The notes: generated by a model from the letters alone, not told the origin. A stretch of 14,070 nt of DNA from Candidatus Undinarchaeales archaeon SRR5007147.bin71 (GCA_014189675.1 DVAE01000018.1:1-14070), one strand, 5' to 3'. Numbered from the stretch's first letter, positions 1-7,171 are shown. Numbers and translations are program-made.

Positions 1-1323
1 CCTGCCGTTTTTTAGCAGGTGGACGTTCTTACCAATAATGTATTTGTCATGCCCGAGCTCCTTGTTTATCTCCTCTGAAAGAGTTCCAAAGGCGGTGAGT
101 TTTTCAATATCGCCGTGGCAAGGTATGATGTGCTCAGGCTGAACCATGTGGAGGAATTCTCGGTGATCCTCTCTGGCAGAGTGACCGGAAACATGAACAT
201 CCCTGAATATTCTGGCTCCCTGGGAAGTCAGCATATCCTCGAGGCGCTTCCTGTTCTTTATATTTACTGGGGTTGGGATTGTAATACAGGAGAACATTAT
301 TTTGTCGCCCGGATCCACTGTAAACGCATATTCCTTTCGGGCTATCCTTGAGAGAATTGCGTTTGGTTCTCCCTGACCACCTGTGCAGACAATGATATAT
401 TTTGACCTGTCGCGATCTATTTTTTTCAGTATAGCTCTCACTGCTTTTTGATGCCCGGCGATTTCAACATTCGGGAATTTTTTGAAATTAATTTTCTTTG
501 CAACATCAGTATACTTACCAATAGACCTTCCGAGGAAGACAACCTTTCTCCGCATTCCTTTTGATGCCTCAATAATTGTGTTGAGCCTTTCTATATGGGA
601 AGAAAAGCAGGCAATAACGATTGCATTTTTTGAGGCAAAGTTATCACGCAGAGTATCCCTAAGCATCTCAAGTGCAACAGATTCCGAGGGAGTTTTTCCT
701 TTCTCTCCAGACCTGATTGCCTCAACAATTAAGGCATGGACGCCCTTATTTCCTATCTTCCTTATGCGCTTGTAATCAGGAGGAGCTGAAAGCTTCTGTT
801 TGTTGTCGAGTTTATAATCAATTCCATAGAATACGGCACCATATTTTGTGTGCAAGACTGGAAAAACAGTTTGCGGAACTGAGTGAGTACTGTGAATAAA
901 TTCCAAAGTCACGTCACCAAATTCCAGCTCCTCTCCGGCGTTCATAACCACAAAATTATTGAAATTTAATTTATCATCCTTTATATTTGACTTAAGCAGC
1001 TCTATGGTGAAAGGAGTCCCTATCACAGGAGCATTATATCTTGCAGCCAAATAACCGACTGCTCCAATGTGATCCAAGTGAGCATGGGAAAGTATTATTG
1101 CCTCGACCTTTCCCTTAAAATCATTGAGAATTGCGTCATCCGGAATAGCACCAGCCTGTAAAAGATTTTTTTTGTTTATTGGAAGCCCTGACTCCTGAAG
1201 CAAAACCATCTTGTCAAGGGCAATCCCCATATCAAGAATAAAGACCTTCTCATCAATTTTAACAGCTGTCATATTCATGCCGACTTCTTCATATCCGCCG
1301 ACTGCAAAAATATCTATTGCCAT
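1..1323 (-). CDS. rnj: Archaeal RNase J, beta-CASP 5'-3' exoribonuclease (3' end of gene cut by window edge)
   Basis: A continuous minus-strand frame opens with ATG at 1321-1323 and reads 441 codons to the window edge without a stop. A metallo-beta-lactamase zinc motif SHAHLDH lies at residues 79-85 (H80, H82, D84, H85). It is followed by HSTHSVPQ, then YGIDYKLD (the aspartate ligand in the archaeal form of motif 4), then VEAIRSG (beta-CASP motif A glutamate; archaeal family members more often read VESTR). CTGGQGEP, VSGHSAREDH and IPCHGD near the C terminus complete the beta-CASP signature. Archaeal RNase J is usually about 450 residues, so only a few codons should be missing. It degrades RNA 5' to 3' in the cytoplasm. 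The gene lies 31 nt after rpsB, presumably in the eno-rpsB transcript. No clear Shine-Dalgarno precedes the start. Family call is firm; exo versus endo behaviour is from family knowledge. Confidence 0.95.
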   Translation of the reverse strand, partial: MAIDIFAVGGYEEVGMNMTAVKIDEKVFILDMGIALDKMVLLQESGLPINKKNLLQAGAIPDDAILNDFKGKVEAIILSHAHLDHIGAVGYLAARYNAPVIGTPFTIELLKSNIKDDKLNFNNFVVMNAGEELEFGDVTLEFIHSTHSVPQTVFPVLHTKYGAVFYGIDYKLDNKQKLSAPPDYKRIRKIGNKGVHALIVEAIRSGEKGKTPSESVALEMLRDTLRDNFASKNAIVIACFSSHIERLNTIIEASKGMRRKVVFLGRSIGKYTDVAKKINFKKFPNVEIAGHQKAVRAILKKIDRDRSKYIIVCTGGQGEPNAILSRIARKEYAFTVDPGDKIMFSCITIPTPVNIKNRKRLEDMLTSQGARIFRDVHVSGHSAREDHREFLHMVQPEHIIPCHGDIEKLTAFGTLSEEINKELGHDKYIIGKNVHLLKNGR

Positions 1324-1354
1324 AAATCTCTAAATTGCGTTATACTTATTAAGC

Positions 1355-2005
1355 TTAGCCCTTAGGAGCTACTTCTGGCTGAGACTCAGAAGTGTCCTCA
1401 AAGTCTTCCAATGGAATGTTGAATGCTTCGGAACTTTTCAGCCTTCCCTGTTTCTTCAGAACCTCTCTGGCAAGCACCCAAAACACCAAAGCAATAGATT
1501 TCTTCCCTTTATTATTAACAGGAAGAACAAAATCGATGTTCTGTGTCATATTATTGGTGTCGCAAAGAGCTAGAACGGGAACATTGTTTGAGCGGGCTTC
1601 TGTGATTGCCTGCCTGTCACCAGCAGGATCTACGGCAATCAGAAGAGTTGGCTCTCTAAATCCTTTATATGCAGGATTTGTGAAGGTTCCTGGCATGTAC
1701 CTCTTTGTGTATGCATGAGCTCCGGTGACCTCTGCAAATTTGTCCGCGGCTTTCTTTCCTGCATCTCTTGCACAAACAACAACAACTTTTGCAGAAGTAT
1801 GTTTGGAAATATAATCTGCAGCCTCACCGAGCTTTTTGTCAATTAAACCTATGTCGAGAATTGACAGACCGTCAGGTCTTACCTTGTAAATGTAAGGAAG
1901 CATATCCTTCATTTTTCTCTGGGTTCCAATGTGGACTCCCGCTGCCAGATACTTGTCCAGCGATACAAGATTTCCATCTGATATTGTCTGTATTTCTTCT
2001 TCCAT
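1355..2005 (-). CDS. rpsB: 30S ribosomal protein uS2 (S2P)
   Basis: A 216-residue protein of the archaeal/eukaryotic uS2 (S2/Sa) type. Hallmarks are YLAAGVHIGTQ near residues 19-29, YIYKVRPDGL around 38-47, a Rossmann-like stretch VVVVCARDAGKKAA, the archaeal motif YMPGTFTNP, and PTLLIAVDPAGDRQAITEA followed by NVPVLALCDTN. It binds the 30S head/platform junction late in small-subunit assembly. The C-terminal tail is acidic and Ser/Pro-rich (EDFEDTSESQPE), as in many archaeal uS2 proteins. Its ATG overlaps the eno stop codon by one base (TAATG at 2003-2007), so it is probably translated by coupling; no good Shine-Dalgarno is visible. The eno-rpsB pair is widely conserved in archaea. Confidence 0.97.
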   Translation of the reverse strand: MEEEIQTISDGNLVSLDKYLAAGVHIGTQRKMKDMLPYIYKVRPDGLSILDIGLIDKKLGEAADYISKHTSAKVVVVCARDAGKKAADKFAEVTGAHAYTKRYMPGTFTNPAYKGFREPTLLIAVDPAGDRQAITEARSNNVPVLALCDTNNMTQNIDFVLPVNNKGKKSIALVFWVLAREVLKKQGRLKSSEAFNIPLEDFEDTSESQPEVAPKG

Positions 2006-3219
2006 TATATTATAAGTTCTGCCATCTCGAGTCTCGATTCCTGCTCCTCAAGTCTGAGAAGCTCATTCAATTTCGCGACCCTTTCTCCCCCTACAACTCC
2101 TGTTTTTATTAAAGGAGCTGAGAATCCGACAGCCAAGTGGGCTATCGAATTATCACTTGTTTCTCCCGAACGATGGGAGACAACAGAAGTGTATCTGCTC
2201 TGGTTTGCCTCTTTTATAACCTTTTCTGTCTCAGTAAGGGATCCGATCTGATTTGGTTTAATTATGATAGAATTACAGGATTTCTTGTCTATAGAAGTCT
2301 TCAGCCTTTCAGAATTCGTTACAGTCAAATCGTCCGCAACGACGAGGCATTTCTTGCCGATCTTCTCCAATAGTCCGGCAAATCCATCAAAATCTTCCTC
2401 ATACATAGGATCTTCAAGATAAAAAATGTTGTAATGCTCTACAAGTTCAGCCATATAATTTGACTGGTCTTCAGGAGACAGTTCTTTGTGACCATAGGAA
2501 TAATTTCCATTGTTATAAAATTCACTGGCTGCAACATCGAGACCAGGATGAATTTCAAAACCGAGGTCAGCTGAGACTTCCTGGCAGGACTCTGTAAGAA
2601 TCTGAAGTGCCGAGTCAATTGTAATTTTCGGAGCCCAGGCACCTTCATCGTTCCTTCCACGGGTAAAATCCTTTATGGAAGATGAAAGTTTTTCTCCTGC
2701 TTTTTTGTGAACAAGAGAATTTGCAAGTGCCGCTTCTGAGAATGAAGGAGCTCCAGATGGAATACAGAGGAACTCTTGTATTTCTGGGCTGCCTTTACCT
2801 GAATGAACTCCTCCGCCAATTATATTTCCAACTGGGCGAGGAAGTGTTGAGCCTCCAAAAAGCTCATAGAATTGTATTTCCTTTTCGAGTGCCTCAAGAC
2901 GGGCTGTTGCCAGAGAAAGGGCAACTGAGAGATTTCCTCCGAGATTTTTCTTATCAGGATCTGTTTCTGAGAGAAGCCTGTCAACAGCCTTGTAGCTTAT
3001 TTCTGTGCCGATAAGCTTGTCCTTATATGTTCTGTTAAAAACAGCTATTGCCTGTGCAGCTCCACCTTCAGGAAATGCCTTTACTTCGTGAGCCCCTACA
3101 CTCGCCCCAGAAGGGGCTGCAGCACGCCCATAAAAAGAGCCAGAATAGACCTGTACTTCAAGGGTCTTGTTCCCACGGGAATCAAATATTTCTCGCGCAA
3201 TGGCGTTCTTGATTGTCAT
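2005..3219 (-). CDS. eno: Enolase (phosphopyruvate hydratase)
   Basis: 404 residues, slightly shorter than the usual 410-430. It interconverts 2-phosphoglycerate and phosphoenolpyruvate in glycolysis and gluconeogenesis. Catalytic features are all present: REIFDSRGN at 9-17, PSGAS at 36-40, VHSG around H139, IQEF with E149, DEG with general-acid E192, Mg ligands D228 (LDVAASEF), E269 (LEDP) and D296 (ADDLTVTN), the catalytic base K321 (IKPNQIG), H349 in SHRSGET and K372 in IKTG. The enzyme should therefore be active. It is the first gene of the minus-strand unit: a TATA-like box at 3243-3250 lies about 25 nt before the start, predicting an almost leaderless mRNA. In many archaea rpoN and rpoK precede eno; here psmB diverges instead. 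Confidence 0.98.
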   Translation of the reverse strand: MTIKNAIAREIFDSRGNKTLEVQVYSGSFYGRAAAPSGASVGAHEVKAFPEGGAAQAIAVFNRTYKDKLIGTEISYKAVDRLLSETDPDKKNLGGNLSVALSLATARLEALEKEIQFYELFGGSTLPRPVGNIIGGGVHSGKGSPEIQEFLCIPSGAPSFSEAALANSLVHKKAGEKLSSSIKDFTRGRNDEGAWAPKITIDSALQILTESCQEVSADLGFEIHPGLDVAASEFYNNGNYSYGHKELSPEDQSNYMAELVEHYNIFYLEDPMYEEDFDGFAGLLEKIGKKCLVVADDLTVTNSERLKTSIDKKSCNSIIIKPNQIGSLTETEKVIKEANQSRYTSVVSHRSGETSDNSIAHLAVGFSAPLIKTGVVGGERVAKLNELLRLEEQESRLEMAELII

Positions 3220-3242
3220 TGTTAATCAGAGTCATTGCGGTG

Positions 3243-3250
3243 TTATATAA
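3243..3250 (-). promoter_or_regulatory. TATA box of the eno-rpsB-rnj unit
   Basis: Read on the minus strand the element is TTATATAA, preceded by an A-rich stretch (CTAAAA) that could act as a BRE. A start site about 25 nt downstream would fall near 3221, two bases before the eno ATG, so the mRNA would be leaderless or nearly so. Inferred from sequence and spacing only. The box is its own reverse complement, so its direction depends on the flanking BRE. Confidence 0.55.
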
Positions 3251-3272
3251 TTTTAGATGCTGTATCAGAAAG

Positions 3273-3280
3273 TATTTATA
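3273..3280 (+). promoter_or_regulatory. TATA box of the psmB-aCPSF1 unit
   Basis: TATTTATA preceded by a purine/A-rich CAGAAAG that suits a BRE. The predicted start site about 25 nt downstream is near 3302. This would exclude the far-upstream TTG at 3235 as the psmB start and leave a leader of roughly 20-45 nt, depending on the start codon used. It lies about 30 bp from the oppositely oriented eno TATA box. Confidence 0.5.
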
Positions 3281-3345
3281 CTAAGTTTTTTAGTCTTGTA
3301 AATAGAGTTATTAGCATAGTGGTGAATTTTTTGGAAACAAAGGAG

Positions 3346-3963
3346 ATGCAGAAATATTTGAAGGGAACCACAACCCTTGCGTTTATATGCAAAGACGGAG
3401 TTGTGGTAGGAAGTGATACCCGCTCAACTATGGGTTTCCTTATTTCTGACAAGAAGTCCAAAAAAATCTACAATATAGACGATCGCATGGCGCTTACAAC
3501 TGCAGGACTTGTCGGAGACAATGTAACTCTTGTGCGAATAATGAAGGCTCAGACAGCACTTTCAAGACTGGAGAAAAAGCCACTGACAATAAAAGGAGCT
3601 GCAAATCTCCTTTCAAACATACTCTACTCAAGAAGGAGTTTTCCCTTCATGGTTCAGCTTGTTCTGGCCGGCTATGATTCAGAGCCTCATGTCTATGAGC
3701 TGGCTGCAGTTGGAGGAATGAGTGAGAAGAGCGTTTCCGCAACAGGTTCAGGAAGCCCGACAGCTTACGGTGTTCTCGAAGCAGAATATTCCGACGGAAT
3801 GTCTATGGAAGACGGAATAAAGCTAGCAACAAAGGCAGTTAAGTCGGCTATGGAAAGAGACGCAGCAAGCGGGAACCACATAGATGTGGTCACAGTCACA
3901 AAGGATGGATACACAGAAGTTCCACAGGAAACCATCAAAGAAATACTGAAGAGTCTCGAATAA
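3346..3963 (+). CDS. psmB: 20S proteasome beta subunit (catalytic)
   Basis: An N-terminal-nucleophile protease. From ATG 3346 the protein has 205 residues with a 7-residue propeptide MQKYLKG cleaved before TTTL, exposing catalytic Thr1. Counting from that Thr, D17 (GSDTR) and K33 fall exactly at their canonical places. GSGS (Ser129 region) and the D-x-x-S pair in ERDAASG (D166/S169 equivalents) are also present, so the active site looks complete. Fourteen beta subunits form the two inner rings of the 20S core. The start is uncertain. GGAG abuts ATG 3346 too closely to act as its ribosome site; an in-frame TTG at 3331 has GGTGA five bases upstream and would give a 12-residue propeptide; GTG codons lie at 3319 and 3322. 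The gene is followed after 39 nt by aCPSF1, a neighbour known from other archaea. Confidence 0.96.
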   Translation: MQKYLKGTTTLAFICKDGVVVGSDTRSTMGFLISDKKSKKIYNIDDRMALTTAGLVGDNVTLVRIMKAQTALSRLEKKPLTIKGAANLLSNILYSRRSFPFMVQLVLAGYDSEPHVYELAAVGGMSEKSVSATGSGSPTAYGVLEAEYSDGMSMEDGIKLATKAVKSAMERDAASGNHIDVVTVTKDGYTEVPQETIKEILKSLE

Positions 3964-4002
3964 ACTCACTGGATTTCTTTTGACAGATATTAAACAACTA
4001 TT

Positions 4003-5919
4003 ATGAAGAAGTTTGTAGAAGAGCTCAACGAAAAAATACCGAGCGGTGCGCAACTTACAGAGGTTCAGGTAGAGGGATCTAAAATTATTCTTTATTCAAA
4101 AAATCCTGAATACTTTAGTGAAAACCCCGAACTAATTAAAACGATTGTCAGCAATTACAAGAAAAGAGTTGATGTAAGAGCGACGCAGGAGATTTTGGCA
4201 GATCCAGACAAAGCTCGTCAGATTATAAATGAGCTTGTACCAGACGAAGCTGGAATAGAAAATGTAACTTTTGTAACAGACATTAGCAGAGTAATAATTG
4301 AGGCTGACAAGCCTGGTCTCGTAATAGGAAAAGGTGGAGCAACTCTCAAGGAAATAAAGGAAAAAATAAAATGGTCTCCGAGGGTTGAACGGGTGCCTGT
4401 GATGAAGTCCAAGATTGTAGATACAGTCAGACAAGTAATTTACACAGATATGGATGCCCGTAAGAAATTCCTTGAAAAGCTTGGAAAGAAACTTTTGACA
4501 AAGAGCTCGAGCAGCGGACCAAAGGAAGAGAAACAGGATTATTGGGTCCGAATGACGGCGCTCGGAGGATTCAGGCAGGTAGGAAGAAGCTCTGTCTTCG
4601 TCCAGACACCAGAAAGCAGAGTCTTAATAGACTGCGGAGTCAATGTGGCAGCTACCGGAACAAAGGAATTCCCCTACCTTAATGCGCCAGAATTTAAAAT
4701 AGCAGACCTTGACGCAGTTGTTGTGACTCATGCTCATCTTGACCATTCAGGAGCAATCCCCTACCTTTTCAAGTACGGCTATGACGGACCAGTTTATTCA
4801 ACTCCTCCGACTCGTGACCTTATGACAATGCTTCAGCTTGACTATGTTGATATCGCCCAGAGAGAAGCTAAGAAAGTTCCTTACGGAAATAAGGACATAC
4901 ACGAGCTCATAAAACACAGTATAACTCTAGACTACAAGGAAGTAACTGATATAACTTCAGATATGAGGCTGACATTTTACAATGCCGGACATATACTTGG
5001 ATCAGCCCAGGCACACCTCCATATAGGAGACGGTCTTCACAATTTAATCTATACTGGAGACCTCAAATATGCAAAAACAAACCTTCTCGATCAGGCAGAA
5101 ACAAATTTTATGCGACTTGAAACTCTCATAATGGAGAGCACATACGGAGGAAGAAATAATATACAGCAATCTCTTGAAGTTGCGGAACAACAGATGACAG
5201 AGGTAATCAAAAATACGATAAGAAAGGGAGGAAAAGTACTTCTTCCTGTTCTTGCTGTAGGAAGAGCCCAGGAAGTTATGATAGCTCTCGACAAAATAGT
5301 CCAGAAGGAATCTATGAACGGCTTGAAGTGCTATCTTGACGGAATGATTTGGGATGCAACTGCAATACACAGCGCATATCCGGAATACCTTTCATCCAGC
5401 CTCAAGCAGAAAATGCTTAATGAGAACACAAATCCCTTCCTTTCAGGAATGTTCAAGAGAATAGGTGGGCATAAAGAGAGAGAAGAACTCATAACGAGTG
5501 AGGTTCCTGCCCTTATAATGGCAACATCCGGGATGATGCAAGGAGGACCATCCGTTGAATATTTCAGGAGACTGGCAGAGAATCCTGATAATAGTATGGT
5601 TTTTGTCGCATATCAGCCGGAAGGTTCCCTTGGAAGACGAATACAAAAAGGAATTCCTCAGATATCTGTTGAAAAGTTAGGTGGTGGAAACGAAATGGTT
5701 AACGTTAAACTTGATGTTAATACTATAAGCGGATTCTCCGGGCACTCTGACAGAAACCAATTGATGAATTTTGTTTCAAGAGCAAGACCTCGACCTGAGA
5801 GAGTACTGACTTGTCACGGAGAAAGCTCAAGATGTATAGACCTGGCAAGTTCTATTTATAAAACATTTAAGTTTGAAACCAGCGCTCCGAAGAACCTAGA
5901 AACGGTAAGAGTGCGATAA
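4003..5919 (+). CDS. fttA: aCPSF1/FttA: KH-domain beta-CASP ribonuclease, archaeal transcription terminator
   Basis: A 638-residue full-length member of the archaeal CPSF1 family. Residues 1-145 form the N-terminal KH region, with a GKGG RNA-binding loop at 109-112 (VIGKGG). The metallo-beta-lactamase core carries THAHLDH at 242-248 (H243, H245, D247, H248), GHILGSA with H330 and YTGD with D353. The beta-CASP domain starts near ESTYGG at 378-383, and the C terminus carries SGHSD with H581 and TCHGE with H605. All expected zinc and catalytic residues are present. Family members cleave nascent RNA 3' ends at U-rich sites and terminate transcription; they act as dimers. No Shine-Dalgarno or well-placed TATA box precedes the ATG, so it is probably read from the psmB transcript. 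It ends convergently with sepF. Confidence 0.97.
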   Translation: MKKFVEELNEKIPSGAQLTEVQVEGSKIILYSKNPEYFSENPELIKTIVSNYKKRVDVRATQEILADPDKARQIINELVPDEAGIENVTFVTDISRVIIEADKPGLVIGKGGATLKEIKEKIKWSPRVERVPVMKSKIVDTVRQVIYTDMDARKKFLEKLGKKLLTKSSSSGPKEEKQDYWVRMTALGGFRQVGRSSVFVQTPESRVLIDCGVNVAATGTKEFPYLNAPEFKIADLDAVVVTHAHLDHSGAIPYLFKYGYDGPVYSTPPTRDLMTMLQLDYVDIAQREAKKVPYGNKDIHELIKHSITLDYKEVTDITSDMRLTFYNAGHILGSAQAHLHIGDGLHNLIYTGDLKYAKTNLLDQAETNFMRLETLIMESTYGGRNNIQQSLEVAEQQMTEVIKNTIRKGGKVLLPVLAVGRAQEVMIALDKIVQKESMNGLKCYLDGMIWDATAIHSAYPEYLSSSLKQKMLNENTNPFLSGMFKRIGGHKEREELITSEVPALIMATSGMMQGGPSVEYFRRLAENPDNSMVFVAYQPEGSLGRRIQKGIPQISVEKLGGGNEMVNVKLDVNTISGFSGHSDRNQLMNFVSRARPRPERVLTCHGESSRCIDLASSIYKTFKFETSAPKNLETVRVR

Positions 5920-5956
5920 TCTAAACTTTCTAAGTTTGATTAAAAAAATTAGATGA
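5920..5956. terminator. Convergent intergenic spacer with nested inverted repeats and T-run
   Basis: Between the stops of aCPSF1 (plus) and sepF (minus) lie two inverted repeats. AAACTT 5923-5928 pairs with AAGTTT 5932-5937 around a 3-nt loop. ATCTAA 5919-5924 pairs with TTAGAT 5949-5954 as an alternative longer stem. A run of seven A at 5942-5948 reads as seven T on the minus strand, a typical archaeal intrinsic termination signal for the sepF transcript. The plus strand is only weakly T-rich. Function is inferred. Confidence 0.5.
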
Positions 5957-6385
5957 TTACTTAGAAACGGTCTCTTCAGAATCTGCACTTGCAATTACCT
6001 GAGAACTCTCGGCAATTTCACCAACTCTGACAATCCCAACTGAAGGCGGAGAGATGAGTATTACATCCTCTTTTATGCCGACAATATCACCGCCGATTGC
6101 CTGGCAGGTTCTTTGTATCCTCTTAAGTGCTCTTTTTAGCTCAAGTTTTTCCTGCATGAGCCTTGGTTTAACCTTTAGAACAATGATATTGCTTCTATCT
6201 CTGAGATGATCCAGAACACCTTCAACTTCAGAAAAGTCATTCATAGATAAAACTCGAATAGATGTGCTGGACTGTGGCTCGTGACCCTTCCAGTCTATTT
6301 CCACGAACTTTGGTTCTCTCATAACCGAGGTTGGTGTTGAAGAGTTCGAGCTTCTCTTGAAGATGTTTTTGAATGCAGCCATCAT
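5957..6385 (-). CDS. sepF: Archaeal SepF, membrane anchor of FtsZ
   Basis: 142 residues from ATG 6385. A short amphipathic N terminus (MMAAFKNIFKR) suits membrane binding. After a Ser/Thr-rich linker comes the SepF core: a conserved FVEIDWKGHEP stretch, SIRVLSMNDFSEVEGVLDHL, IIVLKVKPRLMQ, the helix ELKRALKRIQRTCQAIGGD, GIKEDVILISPP, and a short acidic tail. The AIGGDIVGI and ILISPP segments are characteristic of archaeal SepF (formerly DUF552). It tethers FtsZ to the membrane at the division site. An upstream ATG at 6400 would add MMGEN, but GGGAG at 6391-6395 sits five bases before ATG 6385, which decides the start. It lies just after prefoldin beta, with a possible promoter of its own at 6418-6426. 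No ftsZ is in the window. Confidence 0.9.
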   Translation of the reverse strand: MMAAFKNIFKRSSNSSTPTSVMREPKFVEIDWKGHEPQSSTSIRVLSMNDFSEVEGVLDHLRDRSNIIVLKVKPRLMQEKLELKRALKRIQRTCQAIGGDIVGIKEDVILISPPSVGIVRVGEIAESSQVIASADSEETVSK

Positions 6386-6390
6386 ATTTT

Positions 6391-6395
6391 CTCCC
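6391..6395 (-). promoter_or_regulatory. Shine-Dalgarno site that sets the sepF start
   Basis: Minus strand reads GGGAG followed by AAAAT and ATG at 6385. The 5-nt spacing favours ATG 6385 over ATG 6400/6397, which have no such site upstream. Confidence 0.6.
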
Positions 6396-6417
6396 ATCAT
6401 ACACTATAAAGGATTGT

Positions 6418-6426
6418 TATTTAAAG
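6418..6426 (-). promoter_or_regulatory. Possible internal TATA box for sepF
   Basis: Minus strand reads CTTTAAATA, preceded by GAAAA. A start site about 25 nt on would be near 6397, giving a very short leader that still contains the GGGAG site. It could let sepF be expressed apart from the superoperon. A sequence-only call. Confidence 0.35.
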
Positions 6427-6436
6427 TTTTCCAAGG

Positions 6437-6793
6437 CTATTGAGCCCCGCTCTGTGCGGGCGGCTTGAAAGAACCCTCGAGTTTTTCCTGAATTGCCTTG
6501 AGCTTATCATTAACTGATGTTTCTTGTTTTTTCAGAGATTTAAGTCTAACATCAATCATTTCTGCCTCGTCATCCAGACCTTTTTTGGCCTTGTCAGAAT
6601 CTGTTTTTAGCATAACCTGACCAACTATTTTGTAAACCTCAGAGGGATTGTGTTTGGATATCTCATCCTGAGCTTTTTTAGTTTCAGCAAGACGCATTTC
6701 TAGCTGAGTCTTCTGAGTCAATATCATCCTGAGCTGCTGCTGATATTCCTGGAATTCCCTCAGGGAGTTTTTTGTTTCTTCTGACATATCCAT
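6437..6793 (-). CDS. pfdB: Prefoldin beta subunit
   Basis: 118 residues with the beta-class prefoldin architecture: an N-terminal coiled-coil helix (LREFQEYQQQLRMILTQK and onwards), a central hairpin with VYKIVGQVMLK, and a C-terminal coiled-coil helix (roughly 75-108) followed by a short Pro/Gly tail. The motif LTQKTQLEMRLAE plus EVYKIVG is diagnostic. Four beta and two alpha subunits form the jellyfish-shaped cytoplasmic holdase that hands unfolded proteins to the thermosome. The start overlaps the Pcc1 stop by one base (TAATG at 6791-6795), with GGAG at 6802-6805 eight bases upstream; an in-frame ATG two codons later is an alternative. rpoP-pcc1-pfdB is a known archaeal gene order. Confidence 0.95.
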   Translation of the reverse strand: MDMSEETKNSLREFQEYQQQLRMILTQKTQLEMRLAETKKAQDEISKHNPSEVYKIVGQVMLKTDSDKAKKGLDDEAEMIDVRLKSLKKQETSVNDKLKAIQEKLEGSFKPPAQSGAQ

Positions 6794-7020
6794 TATTTTT
6801 TCTCCGGCTCGCTATCAACGAGCATTCCAACAAGCTTAAGGTAGGAATTAACAGCAGCCCGCATTGCTGCTGCATCTCTTGCCTCGAACTTCAGAACTAT
6901 TTTTCCATCCTCAGCGAGTAGGTCCGCTTTGAAGCGGATTGCGTCGTCAAGGTCAGGTTTAAGTGAAGTGACGATTGCATCTGCATCGTCCGCTTCAACC
7001 TCAATTATTGTAGTGTACAT
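6793..7020 (-). CDS. pcc1: KEOPS complex subunit Pcc1
   Basis: 75 residues from ATG 7020, the typical small Pcc1 size. The sequence starts MYTTIIEVEADDADAIVTSL, followed by KPDL, a charged turn, IVLKFEARDAAAMRAAVNSYLK and a short Glu/Lys end. This fits the Pcc1 alpha/beta fold (beta strand, helix, strands, helix). Pcc1 dimerises and supports Kae1 in making the t6A modification of tRNAs that read ANN codons. The start is set by AGGG at 7027-7030, six bases upstream, directly after the rpoP stop; a longer frame from 7056 would run into rpoP. Kae1, Bud32 and Cgi121 are not in the window. The order rpoP-pcc1-pfdB strengthens a call that would be weaker from this short sequence alone. Confidence 0.88.
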   Translation of the reverse strand: MYTTIIEVEADDADAIVTSLKPDLDDAIRFKADLLAEDGKIVLKFEARDAAAMRAAVNSYLKLVGMLVDSEPEKK

Positions 7021-7030
7021 ATTTATCCCT

Positions 7031-7171
7031 TTATATAGAAGGAACTGTTCTGGCAACAGACTGTCTCTTCTTGATGAAAATTTTGTAGTCGCACTTAACG
7101 CACCTGATTACACCAGATGCATCCCTAAGCTCCTCAGTATTTTCTCCGCAACTGATGCATCTATACGACAT
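7031..7171 (-). CDS. rpoP: DNA-directed RNA polymerase subunit P (Rpb12/RPC10 type)
   Basis: A 46-residue protein, short but complete. It reads MSYRCISCGE, then an acidic turn, VIRCVKCDYKIFIKKR and a short end TVPSI. Two CxxC knuckles (CISC at 5-8, CVKC at 24-27) form the zinc ribbon of RNA polymerase subunit P, and the basic IFIKKR after the second pair is typical. It bridges the Rpo3 and Rpo2 parts of the enzyme during assembly. The start overlaps the end of the eL43 gene by 11 nt and is preceded by a strong AGGAGG at 7181-7186, nine bases upstream. Position between eL43 and Pcc1 matches the conserved archaeal order. Confidence 0.95.
   Translation of the reverse strand: MSYRCISCGENTEELRDASGVIRCVKCDYKIFIKKRQSVARTVPSI

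Noticed and set aside
115-899. Plus-strand open frames opposite RNase J (115-351, 482-775, 717-899)
   Set aside because: They lie antisense to a clearly coding beta-CASP protein, have no recognisable domains and no ribosome sites.
3235-3345. N-terminal extension of psmB from TTG 3235
   Set aside because: It would span the psmB TATA box at 3273-3280 and add 37 residues unlike any proteasome propeptide.
4132-5646. Minus-strand open frames opposite aCPSF1
   Set aside because: All are shadows of a fully conserved 638-residue protein and show no family features.
6446-6460. GC hairpin CCCGC/GCGGG at the 3' end of pfdB
   Set aside because: The stem is only 5 bp, lies within coding sequence and has no following T-run, so it is not a convincing terminator.
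7021-7056. Extended Pcc1 frame from 7056
   Set aside because: It lies inside rpoP; the AGGG just after the rpoP stop supports ATG 7020.
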